From the NCBI RefSeq assembly GCF_005780165.1, contig NZ_VAUV01000002.1, positions 62,001 through 126,000 of the forward strand: a stretch of DNA of 64,000 nt, written 5' to 3'. The DNA comes from Phragmitibacter flavus. GTDB lineage: Bacteria; Verrucomicrobiota; Verrucomicrobiia; Verrucomicrobiales; Verrucomicrobiaceae. The translations under genes were made by a program, and so were the position numbers. Numbering within the stretch: position 1 is the stretch's first letter; each line of letters begins with the position of its first letter. This document shows, one piece after another, positions 18,035-26,359 of the stretch. The notes beneath the pieces were generated by a model. That model was not told the origin of the DNA. It did not search any database and saw nothing but the letters and a program-made list of their open reading frames with translations.

Positions 18035-19282
18035 ATGCAGGAGGTAACGATGGAAGCTGCCGTAGAGGAAGCCAACTGGGATGCCGCACTCCACGCTGTG
18101 GAGCGCAACAATGGTGCCCCAGGCCCCGACGGCATGCGAGCTAAAGAACTGCGGGATCACCTCGCCAAGCATGGAGAAGGGATCAAAGCCAAGCTGCTGA
18201 GAGGCAGTTTTGAACCTTCTGCAGCAAGGCGTAAAGAGATCCCCAAACCCAATGGCGGCACCCGGCCATTGAGCATCCCCAACGTGCTGGATCGGTTCGT
18301 GCAACAACTGCTGCTGCAAATCATGCAGCCGAGCTTTGAACCAAGGTTTAGTGAAGCGAGCTACGGGTTTAGACCCGGACGTAGTGCGCACCAAGCCGTC
18401 AGAGCAGCACGGCATCACGCACAGGAAGGGAGGGATTGGGTGGTGGACATGGACATCACCAAGTTCTTTGACCATGTGAACCACGACATCCTCATGGCGC
18501 AGGTGAGTTGCGTCGTGAAGGACAAACGAGTGCTAAAACTCATTGGGCGGTTCCTCAGAGCAGGGATCGTCCTGCCAGATGGATGCAAAGTAAGCACCGA
18601 AGAGGGCACCCCACAAGGAGGCCCACTATCACCGCTGCTGGCCAACATCTATCTGGACCAGCTCGACAAAGAGTTGGAACGCCGAGGCCTCAAACACGTC
18701 CGCTACGCCGATGACTGCAACATCTACGTGAGCAGCCAGAAGGCTGCGCAACGAGCGATGGAAAGCATCAAGGAATGGATAGCCAAGAGGCTGAAGCTGC
18801 AAGTCAACGTGGAGAAGAGCGGCACAGGCCGGGTTTGGGAACGCAAGTTCCTGGGCTTCATTCTCACCATCGCGCTGCTCATCGCCATATCCCCGCAAGC
18901 TGTGGCGAAGTTTAAAGACCAAGTCCGGACGAAATGGGATGCGAGACAATCGATGACCAGCGAAGAGATGCGCGACCAATGGAGGAACTATCAGCGAGGC
19001 TGGTGGGCATACTATGGGAAGGCGGAGGATCGCAAAAGCGTCCTGAGACTCAGCGGATGGATACGCCGCCACATCAGGAAGTGTTTTTGGCTCCGATGGC
19101 ACAACGCCAAAGGACGCCGGGCAGCCTTTGTCCGACTGGGAATCCCCCCGAGTCGAGTCGATATAGCTCACAGCAGTCGAGGAGCCTGGCGCATGGGGCG
19201 GCACCCCGTGATGCAGGAAGCGCTCAACAACCGGAGACTGAAACGATATGGGTTTATCACACCATCTGACCTCGCGGGATAA
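18035..19282 (+). CDS. ltrA: Group II intron-encoded reverse transcriptase/maturase
   Basis: 415 residues from the ATG at 18035, which has an AGAGG ribosome-binding site six bases upstream. The frame is open back to 17657, but that part lies in intron domain I-IV RNA and lacks protein features. The RT domain has IPKPNGGTRPLSIPNVLDR, SYGFRPGRSAHQAV, the metal-binding DMDITKFFDHV, GTPQGGPLSPLLANIYLD and the active-site YADD box. The maturase X domain follows (WRNYQRGWWAYYG). The C-terminus has no H-N-H motif. It should help intron splicing and target-primed reverse transcription. No frameshift or stop is seen. Confidence 0.93.
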   Translation: MQEVTMEAAVEEANWDAALHAVERNNGAPGPDGMRAKELRDHLAKHGEGIKAKLLRGSFEPSAARRKEIPKPNGGTRPLSIPNVLDRFVQQLLLQIMQPSFEPRFSEASYGFRPGRSAHQAVRAARHHAQEGRDWVVDMDITKFFDHVNHDILMAQVSCVVKDKRVLKLIGRFLRAGIVLPDGCKVSTEEGTPQGGPLSPLLANIYLDQLDKELERRGLKHVRYADDCNIYVSSQKAAQRAMESIKEWIAKRLKLQVNVEKSGTGRVWERKFLGFILTIALLIAISPQAVAKFKDQVRTKWDARQSMTSEEMRDQWRNYQRGWWAYYGKAEDRKSVLRLSGWIRRHIRKCFWLRWHNAKGRRAAFVRLGIPPSRVDIAHSSRGAWRMGRHPVMQEALNNRRLKRYGFITPSDLAG

Positions 19283-19299
19283 GCCCCGCGTTGTGTCCA

Positions 19300-19376
19300 A
19301 CCGCCGGATGCGGAAAACCGCACGTCCGGTGGTGTGGGAGCCCTGACGGGTGCAAATCCCGTCAGGGCCACCCGAT
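19300..19376 (+). ncRNA. Group II intron domains V and VI
   Basis: Domain V is the 34-nt hairpin at 19300-19333; it has the CGC catalytic triad, the stem CCGGATGCGG / CCGCACGTCCGG and an AAAA loop. Domain VI is the stem GCCCTGACGGG / CCCGTCAGGGC at about 19340-19368. An unpaired A at 19370, seven bases from the 3' border, is a candidate branch point. Confidence 0.85.
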
Positions 19377-19398
19377 TGATGAATCGTCCCGTTGGGAC
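19377..19398. repeat. Right half of the REP copy split by the intron
   Basis: With base 19376, this segment is the exact reverse complement of 17260-17282 (23 bp). It contains the CGTCCC-GTT-GGGACG hairpin. It belongs with the hairpin at 17414-17430 on the other side of the intron. Confidence 0.85.
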
Positions 19399-19446
19399 GA
19401 GGTTTTCAGTGCCACTGGATGCAGTGCGACAGTTTGTATAGCTGAT

Positions 19447-21312
19447 CTACTTATCTGGAGCGAGAAATCTCTGCATGAGGCGACCAAGGATTTGTTTGCC
19501 GCGGTCGTTGGCGTGGATGGGGTCGCGTTTGAAGGAATCGAGGGCGTAACCGCTGGTCTTGACGTATTCCCACCAGGGACCGGTCATGTCGAAGAATCCA
19601 CATTTCTCTTCTTGGGCGAGGGTTTGTAAATTGGCCCGGTAAGGATAGGCTTTGGCGTCGGGTTGCGGGGTCCAGTTTTTGTTGTGGGCGTTTTGCGGGG
19701 CACCAAAGGTGGGGCTGAGGAGGAGGATTTCGAGGTTGGGAAGTTTGGCGCGGCATTGATGAATAACGCTGCGGATGGCGGCGATGTCATCGCGCTGGCT
19801 GATGCCGCCGATGACGAGAAGGTCGGGGTTGTGGCGGATGACGTATTCCTCGACACGGTTTTCTTCCTGATACCACCAGCAGCCGGTGGAGCCGCGCACG
19901 CTGAGGGTCTTTTTGATTTTGGTTTGGGGGTAGTCGCGGGCGAGGAGGTGTTCGAATTCGGAGCCGGAGGTGTCGCCAATGATGCTGTCGCCGAGCATGA
20001 CCATGCGGAAGCTGGGGCCATTGGCGAGTTTGGTTTTGGTTTGGGAGAGGTTTTGCCAGCGATTGGTGGGGGCGGTCCAGGTGACCGGCTTCATGCCTTG
20101 GTAGATGTTGTCGATGCGGACGAGGGGATCGAGTCCGGCATTGGGATCTTTGGCTTCGCCATCGATGAGAAACCAGCCGAGTCGGGAGTAGCGGCCTTTG
20201 CTGCCTTCCGGAGTGATCTCTGAGATGCGCAGTTCGAGGATGGACTCCTTGGTGGGATCAAGGTTTTGTTCGAGGGCGGTGGCGTGGGGGCGCGTGGAGT
20301 TGAGGCAGTATTTGTCGAAGCGGGCTTTGGGTTTCCATTCGCCGTCGTTGATGCGGTATTCGAGATTGCCGGTGTCGGGTCCAATGAGGTCAAAGATGCC
20401 GACCTGGCTGCCTTTGAATTTAAGGGTGATGGTAGCGCCGGGTTGGTTGCTGACCGCAAGATGAGGAAGTCGATTGGTGCTGCTGAGCTGCCAGCCGAGC
20501 CAGCCGGAGTCGAGGGTGGCCCAGTCGTAGGGAACGAGCCGGGCGTTTTCCATGGGGCGGGGGCTGAGGGGTTGGGGAAGTGAGACGGTGGTGCTTCCTG
20601 TGAAGGTGGCGCTGGCTTGGAAGAAGGGCTTGAGGGATTCGAGGTAAAGGGCGTAACCGGCGTCGGTGGGGTGAACGTTGTCTTTGGCGAAAGCTTCGAT
20701 GGTCATTTTGCCGCTGAGAATGTGTTCGGCGGCGGGTTTGGCCATGATGACGCTGGGAATACCGTAGTGCTCGGCGACCTTTTCGTGGTATTGCATGGTT
20801 GGGGGGAGCTTGCCGTTTTTGAAGTCTTCGAGGTGACCGGCAACAAGGGTATAGACGAAGAGGATGTCGGGTTTGGAAGGGGTTTTGGAGCGCAGTTGTC
20901 GAACGATGCCTTCCATGCTGGCGACGACCTGATCTTCGGGGAGGCCTCCGTCGTTGACGGCGAACTCGACGATGACGAGGTCAGGACGGTAGTAGCCGAC
21001 GTCGTTCCAGCAGCGGAACGCGCCAAGCCAGGAACCGGTGCCACCAATGGCGGCGTTGTAGGGCTGGATACGGGCTTTGGGATTTTCCTGGCGCAACCAA
21101 GGGGTGAGCAGTTCGCGGTAGCAGAACTTGGGATTGCTGGCACCGGCTCCAGCGGTGATGGAGCCGCCGAAGTAGATGATGCGGGTGTCATCGCCCGGGG
21201 TGGTGAGTTTTTTCTGGAAGTTGGGAAGGCCGTTGCGGAGGTTGAAGTGGGGTTTGTCCTCGGCGTGAAGCGTGAGGGCGGTGAGAAAGAGGAGCGTGAT
21301 GAGGGAGCGCAT
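19447..21312 (-). CDS. Exported protein with two SGNH/GDSL hydrolase domains
   Basis: 621 residues with a signal peptide (MRSLITLLFLTALTLHAED). The first SGNH domain has IIYFGGSITAGAG (block I; Ser in GGSI), AIGGTGSW (block II), FAVNDGG (block III) and a late HPTDAGY (Asp-x-x-His-type block V). After a beta-rich middle region (about 250-400) a second SGNH domain starts with VMLGDSIIGDTSG and closes with RDPIHANDRG. Such proteins are usually esterases acting on acetylated carbohydrates; substrate unknown. The start at 21312 gives a clean signal peptide; the frame extends to 21384. It is the last of three same-strand genes. Confidence 0.88.
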   Translation of the reverse strand: MRSLITLLFLTALTLHAEDKPHFNLRNGLPNFQKKLTTPGDDTRIIYFGGSITAGAGASNPKFCYRELLTPWLRQENPKARIQPYNAAIGGTGSWLGAFRCWNDVGYYRPDLVIVEFAVNDGGLPEDQVVASMEGIVRQLRSKTPSKPDILFVYTLVAGHLEDFKNGKLPPTMQYHEKVAEHYGIPSVIMAKPAAEHILSGKMTIEAFAKDNVHPTDAGYALYLESLKPFFQASATFTGSTTVSLPQPLSPRPMENARLVPYDWATLDSGWLGWQLSSTNRLPHLAVSNQPGATITLKFKGSQVGIFDLIGPDTGNLEYRINDGEWKPKARFDKYCLNSTRPHATALEQNLDPTKESILELRISEITPEGSKGRYSRLGWFLIDGEAKDPNAGLDPLVRIDNIYQGMKPVTWTAPTNRWQNLSQTKTKLANGPSFRMVMLGDSIIGDTSGSEFEHLLARDYPQTKIKKTLSVRGSTGCWWYQEENRVEEYVIRHNPDLLVIGGISQRDDIAAIRSVIHQCRAKLPNLEILLLSPTFGAPQNAHNKNWTPQPDAKAYPYRANLQTLAQEEKCGFFDMTGPWWEYVKTSGYALDSFKRDPIHANDRGKQILGRLMQRFLAPDK

Positions 21313-21440
21313 GATGGTTATGGCCGGTTTCCGGCGGTAGTGGGAGATGAGTCTATCTTCAAAGAATTGGCGCGGATGGAGCACTGGTCGCCTTGAATGG
21401 GCATGTTTAGGGTTAAAGGGTAGTTGTTTAAAGGCCCAGA

Positions 21441-21998
21441 TTAGTCATCGATTGTAGAAGACTGTAGCGCCTTTAAGAAGTTGGCAAACGAGTCGGTGAT
21501 GTGATAGCAGTTATCATAACCGCATGGACGGGGAGGGAGTTGGTCTTCATCTCGCAGTCGATAAAATTCGATCGCATTTGGACTGTTGGAGTAGAATTGT
21601 TGAGGGTCGGCAATGTCCTTGTAGTAGTTCATTTCCCCGTCGAGGCTGTAAATAGCACCTCGATCCAAACCACATACAGACAAGCAAGTGAAGGCTCCAA
21701 AATCGCCGGAACCTATGCAAATCATGTTTCTGGGCACAATAAGCGAATCCAACAGCTCTTCCACTTCAATAATAGAGTGAAGCGAGGTTAGTCCGTGACT
21801 GCCGAAAGGAGTTGGATAACTACATGGCACCCAACCATCCAAAAAGCCTGGACCAATAAAGGCAATAAAATCCCGATATTCAGGTGGCAGGCTTACGCCA
21901 ATCTTGGACTCCAGGCGGGCTACCTCATCGTTGTTGGCAGGCTTGTCTTTGGGAGACCAACCACAATCAACCAGGTTTGGAAAATCACTTGGTTTCAC
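21441..21998 (-). CDS. SMI1/KNR4 family protein
   Basis: 185 residues with the SMI1/KNR4 (SUKH) pattern: an early helical segment ending LPPEYRDFIAFIGPGFLDG, then SIIEVEELL, ICIGSGDFGAFTCLSV and GAIYSLDGE. Bacterial members often neutralise polymorphic toxins, but many have no known partner. The start is a GTG at 21998, without a clear ribosome-binding site; the gene begins 16 bp after the metallophosphoesterase stop, on the same strand. It is visibly richer in A and T than its neighbours, which may signal recent gain. No toxin gene is adjacent. Confidence 0.85.
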   Translation of the reverse strand: MKPSDFPNLVDCGWSPKDKPANNDEVARLESKIGVSLPPEYRDFIAFIGPGFLDGWVPCSYPTPFGSHGLTSLHSIIEVEELLDSLIVPRNMICIGSGDFGAFTCLSVCGLDRGAIYSLDGEMNYYKDIADPQQFYSNSPNAIEFYRLRDEDQLPPRPCGYDNCYHITDSFANFLKALQSSTIDD

Positions 21999-22014
21999 AG
22001 GGTTGGGCGAACAA

Positions 22015-23055
22015 TTAAAGGGTGACTTCGAACTGTTGGTTGGGTTCGGTGAGAAATTGGTCCATCCAAGGCGAATAGGTTTTGATGCGGACGGTTTTTT
22101 TGTCGGGGAGGAACTGCATCAGACGGAAGTAACCCCCGCCTTGGTAGGGACGTTTGGGGTCGACGCCGGCCTGGTAGTTGGAGAGGATTTGATGGATGTT
22201 TTGTCCAGCTTTGCCGGGGCTGATGAGGTGAGCGGTGCCGTCGCCAAGGACATGGCCGCTGAGCATGAAATGGATGTTGGGGTGACGGGAGAGGAGTTTT
22301 TGCCAGAGGTCTTCGCCTTCGTTGACGTCGGTGGCTTTGGCGAGGGGATAGGTCTTTGGGTTCCACTTTTGCTCCTTGCCGTATTTTTCGAGGTGATAGC
22401 GGGTGTCGTCGTGGAAGAGGTAGGCGTGGGTGGAGGCGATGATGAAGTGGTTGGGATGCCCGGCAGCGATTTTGTCGGCCCATTGGATGACGGCATCGCG
22501 CGGACCGAACTCGAGGGCGATGATGAGGAGTTCGCCGGTGGGGGTGGAAATGGTGTGGGCGGTGTTTTCGAGTTTACCGGGTTCGAAGTAGTGGACGGTG
22601 CTGCTGTTGGAGTAGTCGGTGGGCTTGAAGTAGTCGTTGAGGAGGGTGCTGCGGTCGGCGGCTTTGCCGTCTGGGCCGAGGTCGTGGTTGCCGGGGAGAA
22701 GCGAGTAAGGAATTTTTGCCTGATGGAGAATGTCGTAGGCTTTGCGGGCATTTTGCCACTGGTCGGGGCGGTTGTGGTCGGTGATGTCACCGAGGTGCAT
22801 GACGAAGCGGATGTCATGGCTTGCCTTGTGGGCGGCGACCCATTCGGTCTGGCGGATGAAAACTTCGGGGGCTTTGTCGGTGAGGTTTTGGGTGTCGGGA
22901 AAAACGGCGAGGGTCCAGGTGCCGGGTGGAGCGTCGAAGGGGGTGGTGGGGACGGTTTGGGCGTGGGGCGGGAGCGAGGGGGTTTGAGAGAAAGCGCTCG
23001 CGGGGATGACGCTGAGGGCGAGTGGTTTGAGAAAGGCGCGGCGATTGATGTTCAT
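22015..23055 (-). CDS. Exported calcineurin-like metallophosphoesterase
   Basis: 346 residues. The N-terminus (NRRAFLKPLALSVIPASAF) is a twin-arginine-like signal. The dimetal phosphoesterase motifs follow in order: FPDTQN (block I Asp), MHLGDITDHN (block II), LLPGNHDLG (block III), STHAYL (block IV) and LSGHVLGDG (block V His). It is therefore a secreted phosphoesterase of the calcineurin-like superfamily, possibly a phosphodiesterase or nucleotidase. It heads a three-gene run with the SMI1/KNR4 and SGNH genes. Confidence 0.9.
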   Translation of the reverse strand: MNINRRAFLKPLALSVIPASAFSQTPSLPPHAQTVPTTPFDAPPGTWTLAVFPDTQNLTDKAPEVFIRQTEWVAAHKASHDIRFVMHLGDITDHNRPDQWQNARKAYDILHQAKIPYSLLPGNHDLGPDGKAADRSTLLNDYFKPTDYSNSSTVHYFEPGKLENTAHTISTPTGELLIIALEFGPRDAVIQWADKIAAGHPNHFIIASTHAYLFHDDTRYHLEKYGKEQKWNPKTYPLAKATDVNEGEDLWQKLLSRHPNIHFMLSGHVLGDGTAHLISPGKAGQNIHQILSNYQAGVDPKRPYQGGGYFRLMQFLPDKKTVRIKTYSPWMDQFLTEPNQQFEVTL

Positions 23056-23095
23056 GGCGGCGAGGGTTACGCGGCCATGAATGGTTTTGTTGCAA

Positions 23096-23182
23096 GTAGC
23101 AGCCGACGTGTGGAGGCTCTTGCGGTGAAGCGAGTGGGATCGCTGACTAGATGAGTTAGAGCCGACTCACGTCGGCTGCTAC
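23096..23182. repeat. Inverted-repeat (REP-like) element of 87 bp
   Basis: The ends, GTAGCAGCCGACGTG (23096-23110) and CACGTCGGCTGCTAC (23168-23182), are a perfect 15-bp inverted repeat. The right arm also folds with the bases before it (AGCCGAC-TCAC-GTCGGCT). It lies between the cysN stop and the metallophosphoesterase start, where it could end cysHDN transcription. Confidence 0.75.
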
Positions 23183-23192
23183 GGGGAATTTC

Positions 23193-24512
23193 TTAGATGG
23201 CGAACTCGTCGGTGCTGGTGGTGGTGTCGTCGCCGACGGCGCGCAGGATCATGCCGGCGGCGACGGTGTTGTTGGTCATTTCATCGACGAGGACGAAGCT
23301 GCCGGTGGTGCGGTTTTGGGCGTAGGGATCGAAGTAGAGGGGGCTGGCGCAGCGGATGCGTATGCAGCCAATGTCGTTGAGGCCGAAGCCTTCGTCGCCT
23401 TGCTCGTGATCGAGGGTGGTGATGTTAACGCGATAGACGAGGTCGGTGACGGTGACGCGCACGTCGCGGGTGGTGTGACGCAGGTGGAAGCGGGCGCGCG
23501 GACGAAGTTTTTTGTCGGTGAACCAGCAGATCATGGCGTCGATGTAGGCGCTGTGCTGGGGCGGGGCGCTGGCTTGGGCGATCATGTCGCCGCGGGAGAT
23601 GTCGATCTCGTCGGCCAAAGTGAGGGCGTAGCTGAGGGCGGGTTCGGCTTCGGTCACGTCGCCGTCGCCGGTGTGGATGCTGGTGATGCGGCTGGTCATG
23701 CCGGCGGGGTAGGCGATGACTTCGTCGCCGACTTTGAATTTGCCGCTGGCAAGGCGTCCGGCGAAGCCACGGAAGTCGTGGTAATCGTCGGACTGGGGAC
23801 GGATGACCCATTGAACAGGAAAGCGGGCTTCGTCCTGGGTTTCGCCGGTGAGCACTTCGACGGTTTCGAGATGATGGAGCAGCGTGGGGCCGGTATACCA
23901 AGGGGAGTTGGTGGAGGCGTCGACGACGTTGTCGCCGTGGAGGGCGCTAATGGGAATGAAGGTGACTTTGGGGTTGTGTTCGAGGCCTTTGGCGAAGGAG
24001 GTGAAGGTGGAGACGATGGTGTTGTAGGTATCTTCGCTCCAATGGACGAGGTCCATTTTATTGATGGCGACGAGGATGTGCTGGATGCGCAGCAGGGAGG
24101 CGAGGTAGGCGTGGCGGCGGGTCTGTTCAGCGACGCCGTGACGGGCGTCGACGAGGATGATGGCGAGGTCGGCGGTGGAGGCACCGGTGACCATGTTGCG
24201 GGTGTATTGGGTGTGGCCGGGGGTGTCGGCGATGATGAACTTGCGTTTGGGGGTGGCGAAGTAGCGGTAGGCGACGTCGATGGTGATGCCTTGTTCGCGC
24301 TCGGCGCGGAGGCCGTCGGTGAGAAGGGCGAGATTGACGTGTTCGTCGCCGCGACGTTTGCTCGATTCTTCGACGGCGAGGAGCTGGTCTTCAAAGATGG
24401 ATTTGGAGTCGTAGAGGAGGCGGCCGATGAGGGTGGATTTGCCGTCGTCAACGGAGCCGGCGGTGGTGAAGCGGAGGAGGCTGGACTCGGTGGGATTGAG
24501 CGGGAGGGACAT
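23193..24512 (-). CDS. cysN: Sulfate adenylyltransferase, GTPase subunit
   Basis: 439 residues. It hydrolyses GTP to drive APS synthesis by CysD. The GTPase motifs are clear: GSVDDGKST (P-loop, residues 20-28), DTPGHTQY (G3) and NKMD (G4), in the translation-factor-like fold with two following beta-barrel domains. The protein ends after these domains, so it is not a CysN-CysC fusion and no APS kinase domain is attached. It is the third gene of the cysH-cysD-cysN operon; 54 bp separate it from cysD. Confidence 0.96.
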   Translation of the reverse strand: MSLPLNPTESSLLRFTTAGSVDDGKSTLIGRLLYDSKSIFEDQLLAVEESSKRRGDEHVNLALLTDGLRAEREQGITIDVAYRYFATPKRKFIIADTPGHTQYTRNMVTGASTADLAIILVDARHGVAEQTRRHAYLASLLRIQHILVAINKMDLVHWSEDTYNTIVSTFTSFAKGLEHNPKVTFIPISALHGDNVVDASTNSPWYTGPTLLHHLETVEVLTGETQDEARFPVQWVIRPQSDDYHDFRGFAGRLASGKFKVGDEVIAYPAGMTSRITSIHTGDGDVTEAEPALSYALTLADEIDISRGDMIAQASAPPQHSAYIDAMICWFTDKKLRPRARFHLRHTTRDVRVTVTDLVYRVNITTLDHEQGDEGFGLNDIGCIRIRCASPLYFDPYAQNRTTGSFVLVDEMTNNTVAAGMILRAVGDDTTTSTDEFAI

Positions 24513-24516
24513 TTAT

Positions 24517-24550
24517 GGAAAGGATAAAGGCTAAAGGATAAGGGCTAAAA
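24517..24550. repeat. Purine-rich short tandem repeat, copy A
   Basis: The plus strand reads as near-repeats of AAGGATAAAGGCTA in the cysD-cysN gap. Similar tracts stand at 25472-25504 and 31011-31045. Confidence 0.55.
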
Positions 24551-24566
24551 ACTGAGGGGCTGGGAG

Positions 24567-25466
24567 TTAGAAGTAGCCTTCTTTTTTGCGGTCTTCCATG
24601 GCGGTCTCGGAGCGTTTGTCGTCGGCGCGGGTGCCGCGTTCGGTCTGGCGGGCGGCGGCGACTTCGGCGACGATGTCGTCGAGGTTGCTGGCGGTGGAGA
24701 GGACGGCGCCGGTGCAGGTGGCGTCGCCGACGGTGCGGAAGCGGACGGTCATTTCCTGGATCTTGGGCTTCTCTTCGTCGAGGAGGGGGATGAAGCCGGT
24801 TTCGGTATCGAGCAGCTGGCCGTGGCGCTCGATGATTTTGCGCTGGTGACTAAAGTAGAGGCTGGGGAGGGGGATGTTTTCCTGGCGGATGTATTGCCAG
24901 ACGTCCATTTCGGTCCAGTTGGAAAGGGGGAAGACGCGGAAGTGTTCGCCGAAGTGTTTGCGTCCGTTAAAAATGTTCCAGAGTTCGGGGCGCTGGTTTT
25001 TGGGGTCCCATTGGCCAAATTCGTCTCGGTGGGAAAAGAAACGTTCTTTGGCGCGGGCTTTTTCTTCGTCGCGTCGACCACCGCCGAGGGCGGCGTCGAA
25101 CTGGTGTTCTTCGATGGTGTCGAGAAGGGTGACGGTTTGCAGTTTGTTGCGGCTGGCGTTGATGCCTTTTTCTTCCTTGACGCGGCCGTCGTCGATGGAT
25201 TTTTGGACGTAGCCGACGACGAGGTTGGCTTTGACTTCTTTGACGAACCAGTCGCGGTATTCGATGGCTTCGGGGAAGTTATGGCCGGTGTCGACGTGGA
25301 GGAGCGGGAAGGGAAGGTGGGCGGGATGGAAGGCTTTTTTGGCAAGCCAGGCCATGACGATGGAGTCTTTGCCGCCGGAAAAGAGCATGGCGGGTTTGCT
25401 GAACTGGGCAGCGGTTTCGCGAAGGATGTAGATGGCTTCGCTTTCGAGGAACTGAAGGTGGGTCAT
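24567..25466 (-). CDS. cysD: Sulfate adenylyltransferase, small catalytic subunit
   Basis: 299 residues. With CysN it makes adenosine 5'-phosphosulfate from sulfate and ATP. The PP-loop ATP-pyrophosphatase motif FSGGKDSIVM is at residues 39-48, followed by LLHVDTGHNFPE, the CysD-typical GGGRRDEEKARAKER and NWTEMDVWQYI. The C-terminus FRTVGDATCTGAV and EGYF is characteristic of the family. The start at 25466 begins at MTHLQFLESEAIYILRE, the family's usual first residues; the longer frame to 25556 only adds translated spacer. It lies between cysH and cysN. Confidence 0.96.
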   Translation of the reverse strand: MTHLQFLESEAIYILRETAAQFSKPAMLFSGGKDSIVMAWLAKKAFHPAHLPFPLLHVDTGHNFPEAIEYRDWFVKEVKANLVVGYVQKSIDDGRVKEEKGINASRNKLQTVTLLDTIEEHQFDAALGGGRRDEEKARAKERFFSHRDEFGQWDPKNQRPELWNIFNGRKHFGEHFRVFPLSNWTEMDVWQYIRQENIPLPSLYFSHQRKIIERHGQLLDTETGFIPLLDEEKPKIQEMTVRFRTVGDATCTGAVLSTASNLDDIVAEVAAARQTERGTRADDKRSETAMEDRKKEGYF

Positions 25467-25471
25467 ATCTT

Positions 25472-25504
25472 GAAAGGCTAAAGGATGAAGGATAAAGGAT
25501 AAAG
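25472..25504. repeat. Purine-rich short tandem repeat, copy B
   Basis: GAAAGGCTAAAGGATGAAGG and similar bases lie in the cysH-cysD gap just upstream of cysD. It is a variant of the tracts at 24517 and 31011. The next 60 bp have another short repeat (ACTTCCG, three times). Confidence 0.5.
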
Positions 25505-25569
25505 ACGGAGGGCGATGGGGCTGGGAGGGCAATACTTCCGACTTCCGGTTTCCCACTTCCGACTTTGAA

Positions 25570-26220
25570 TTATTTGGTGGTGAGGGGGGCGTGGAGGCCG
25601 CACTCGTGTTTTTCGTCGCCTTTGGCGGGATCGTAATAGGTGCGCTCGTTGGGGAGTTGGTGCTCGGTGAGGTAGGCTTCGAGGTCGGAGGGGACCCAAT
25701 CGAGGATGGGGTTGACCTTGAGGGTGTTGAAGCCGCTGTCCCACTGCACGGGGCGGAGGGTGGCGGCGCGTTGGGGATTTTGTTCGCGGCGCAGGGCGGT
25801 GATCCAGACGGTGGGGGCGAGTTCGCGCATGCCGCGCTGGAAGGGCTCGAGCTTCATGACCTGACTGAAGGATTCGACGCGTTCGACTTCATCCGGCATG
25901 GGGATGCTGCCGCCGTTGAGGGCGAGCCAGTGGGCGGCGGTTTGTTGGGGGAGGAAGGGTTTGATGTTGAGGTTGAGCTGGGTGCGGGTTTGCTCGGCGA
26001 AACGGTAGGTTTCAGGGAGATTGGTGCCGTGGTCGGCCCAGAGGACGGGGATGTCTGGTTTGGCTTGGGTGGCGAGGTGGAGGATGACGGCCTCGTAGGG
26101 ACGGAAGTTGGTGGTGACGATGGCGCGACCTTCAGACCGGGCGATGGCCCACTCGATGAGTTGGGTGGCGTTGAAGCCGGAAACTTCTTGATTGAGGGCG
26201 TCGATTTGCTCGGGTGACAT
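25570..26220 (-). CDS. cysH: Phosphoadenylyl-sulfate reductase (CysH)
   Basis: 216 residues. It reduces activated sulfate to sulfite with thioredoxin. PAPS-reductase features: ILHLATQAKPDIPVLWADHG, YRFAEQ, ITALRREQNPQRA and the catalytic C-terminal motif KHECGLH. The two CC pairs that bind the 4Fe-4S cluster of APS-type reductases are absent (the position reads ITALRREQ), so the enzyme should use PAPS. It is first in the operon with cysD and cysN. PAPS use needs an APS kinase, and none is in the window. Confidence 0.93.
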   Translation of the reverse strand: MSPEQIDALNQEVSGFNATQLIEWAIARSEGRAIVTTNFRPYEAVILHLATQAKPDIPVLWADHGTNLPETYRFAEQTRTQLNLNIKPFLPQQTAAHWLALNGGSIPMPDEVERVESFSQVMKLEPFQRGMRELAPTVWITALRREQNPQRAATLRPVQWDSGFNTLKVNPILDWVPSDLEAYLTEHQLPNERTYYDPAKGDEKHECGLHAPLTTK

Positions 26221-26359
26221 GGGACGAAGAGGCTAATACCCTTTTTCCGATATGGCAAGTAGGTTTTATCGGTGGGGAGAGAAATGGGAGGCCTAAGTTG
26301 CAGGGATTGACAGAGTCGGTTTGCCCTATCGACGCGTTTGTATTAAATAGTCCGACCCC

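Larger units (their letters stand above)
17434..19376 (+). mobile_element. Group II intron (class C-like), complete
   Basis: About 1943 bp. The 5' end reads GTGTGC (GUGYG-type) right after hairpin CCGGCAC-CTT-GTGCCGG and three bases. The 3' end reads CCCGAT after domains V and VI. Joining the flanks across these borders restores an inverted copy of the 43-bp REP unit at 17260-17302 with only about two differences, which supports the borders. Class C introns are known to insert after terminator-like hairpins, as here. It encodes one reverse transcriptase/maturase without an H-N-H endonuclease domain. All parts look intact, so it may be active. Alternative 5' border: 17436. Confidence 0.88.

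Noticed and set aside
19338-19372. A tRNA-like arm (GGGTGCAAATCCC)
   Set aside because: It is the domain VI stem of the group II intron; no acceptor, D or anticodon arms are present.
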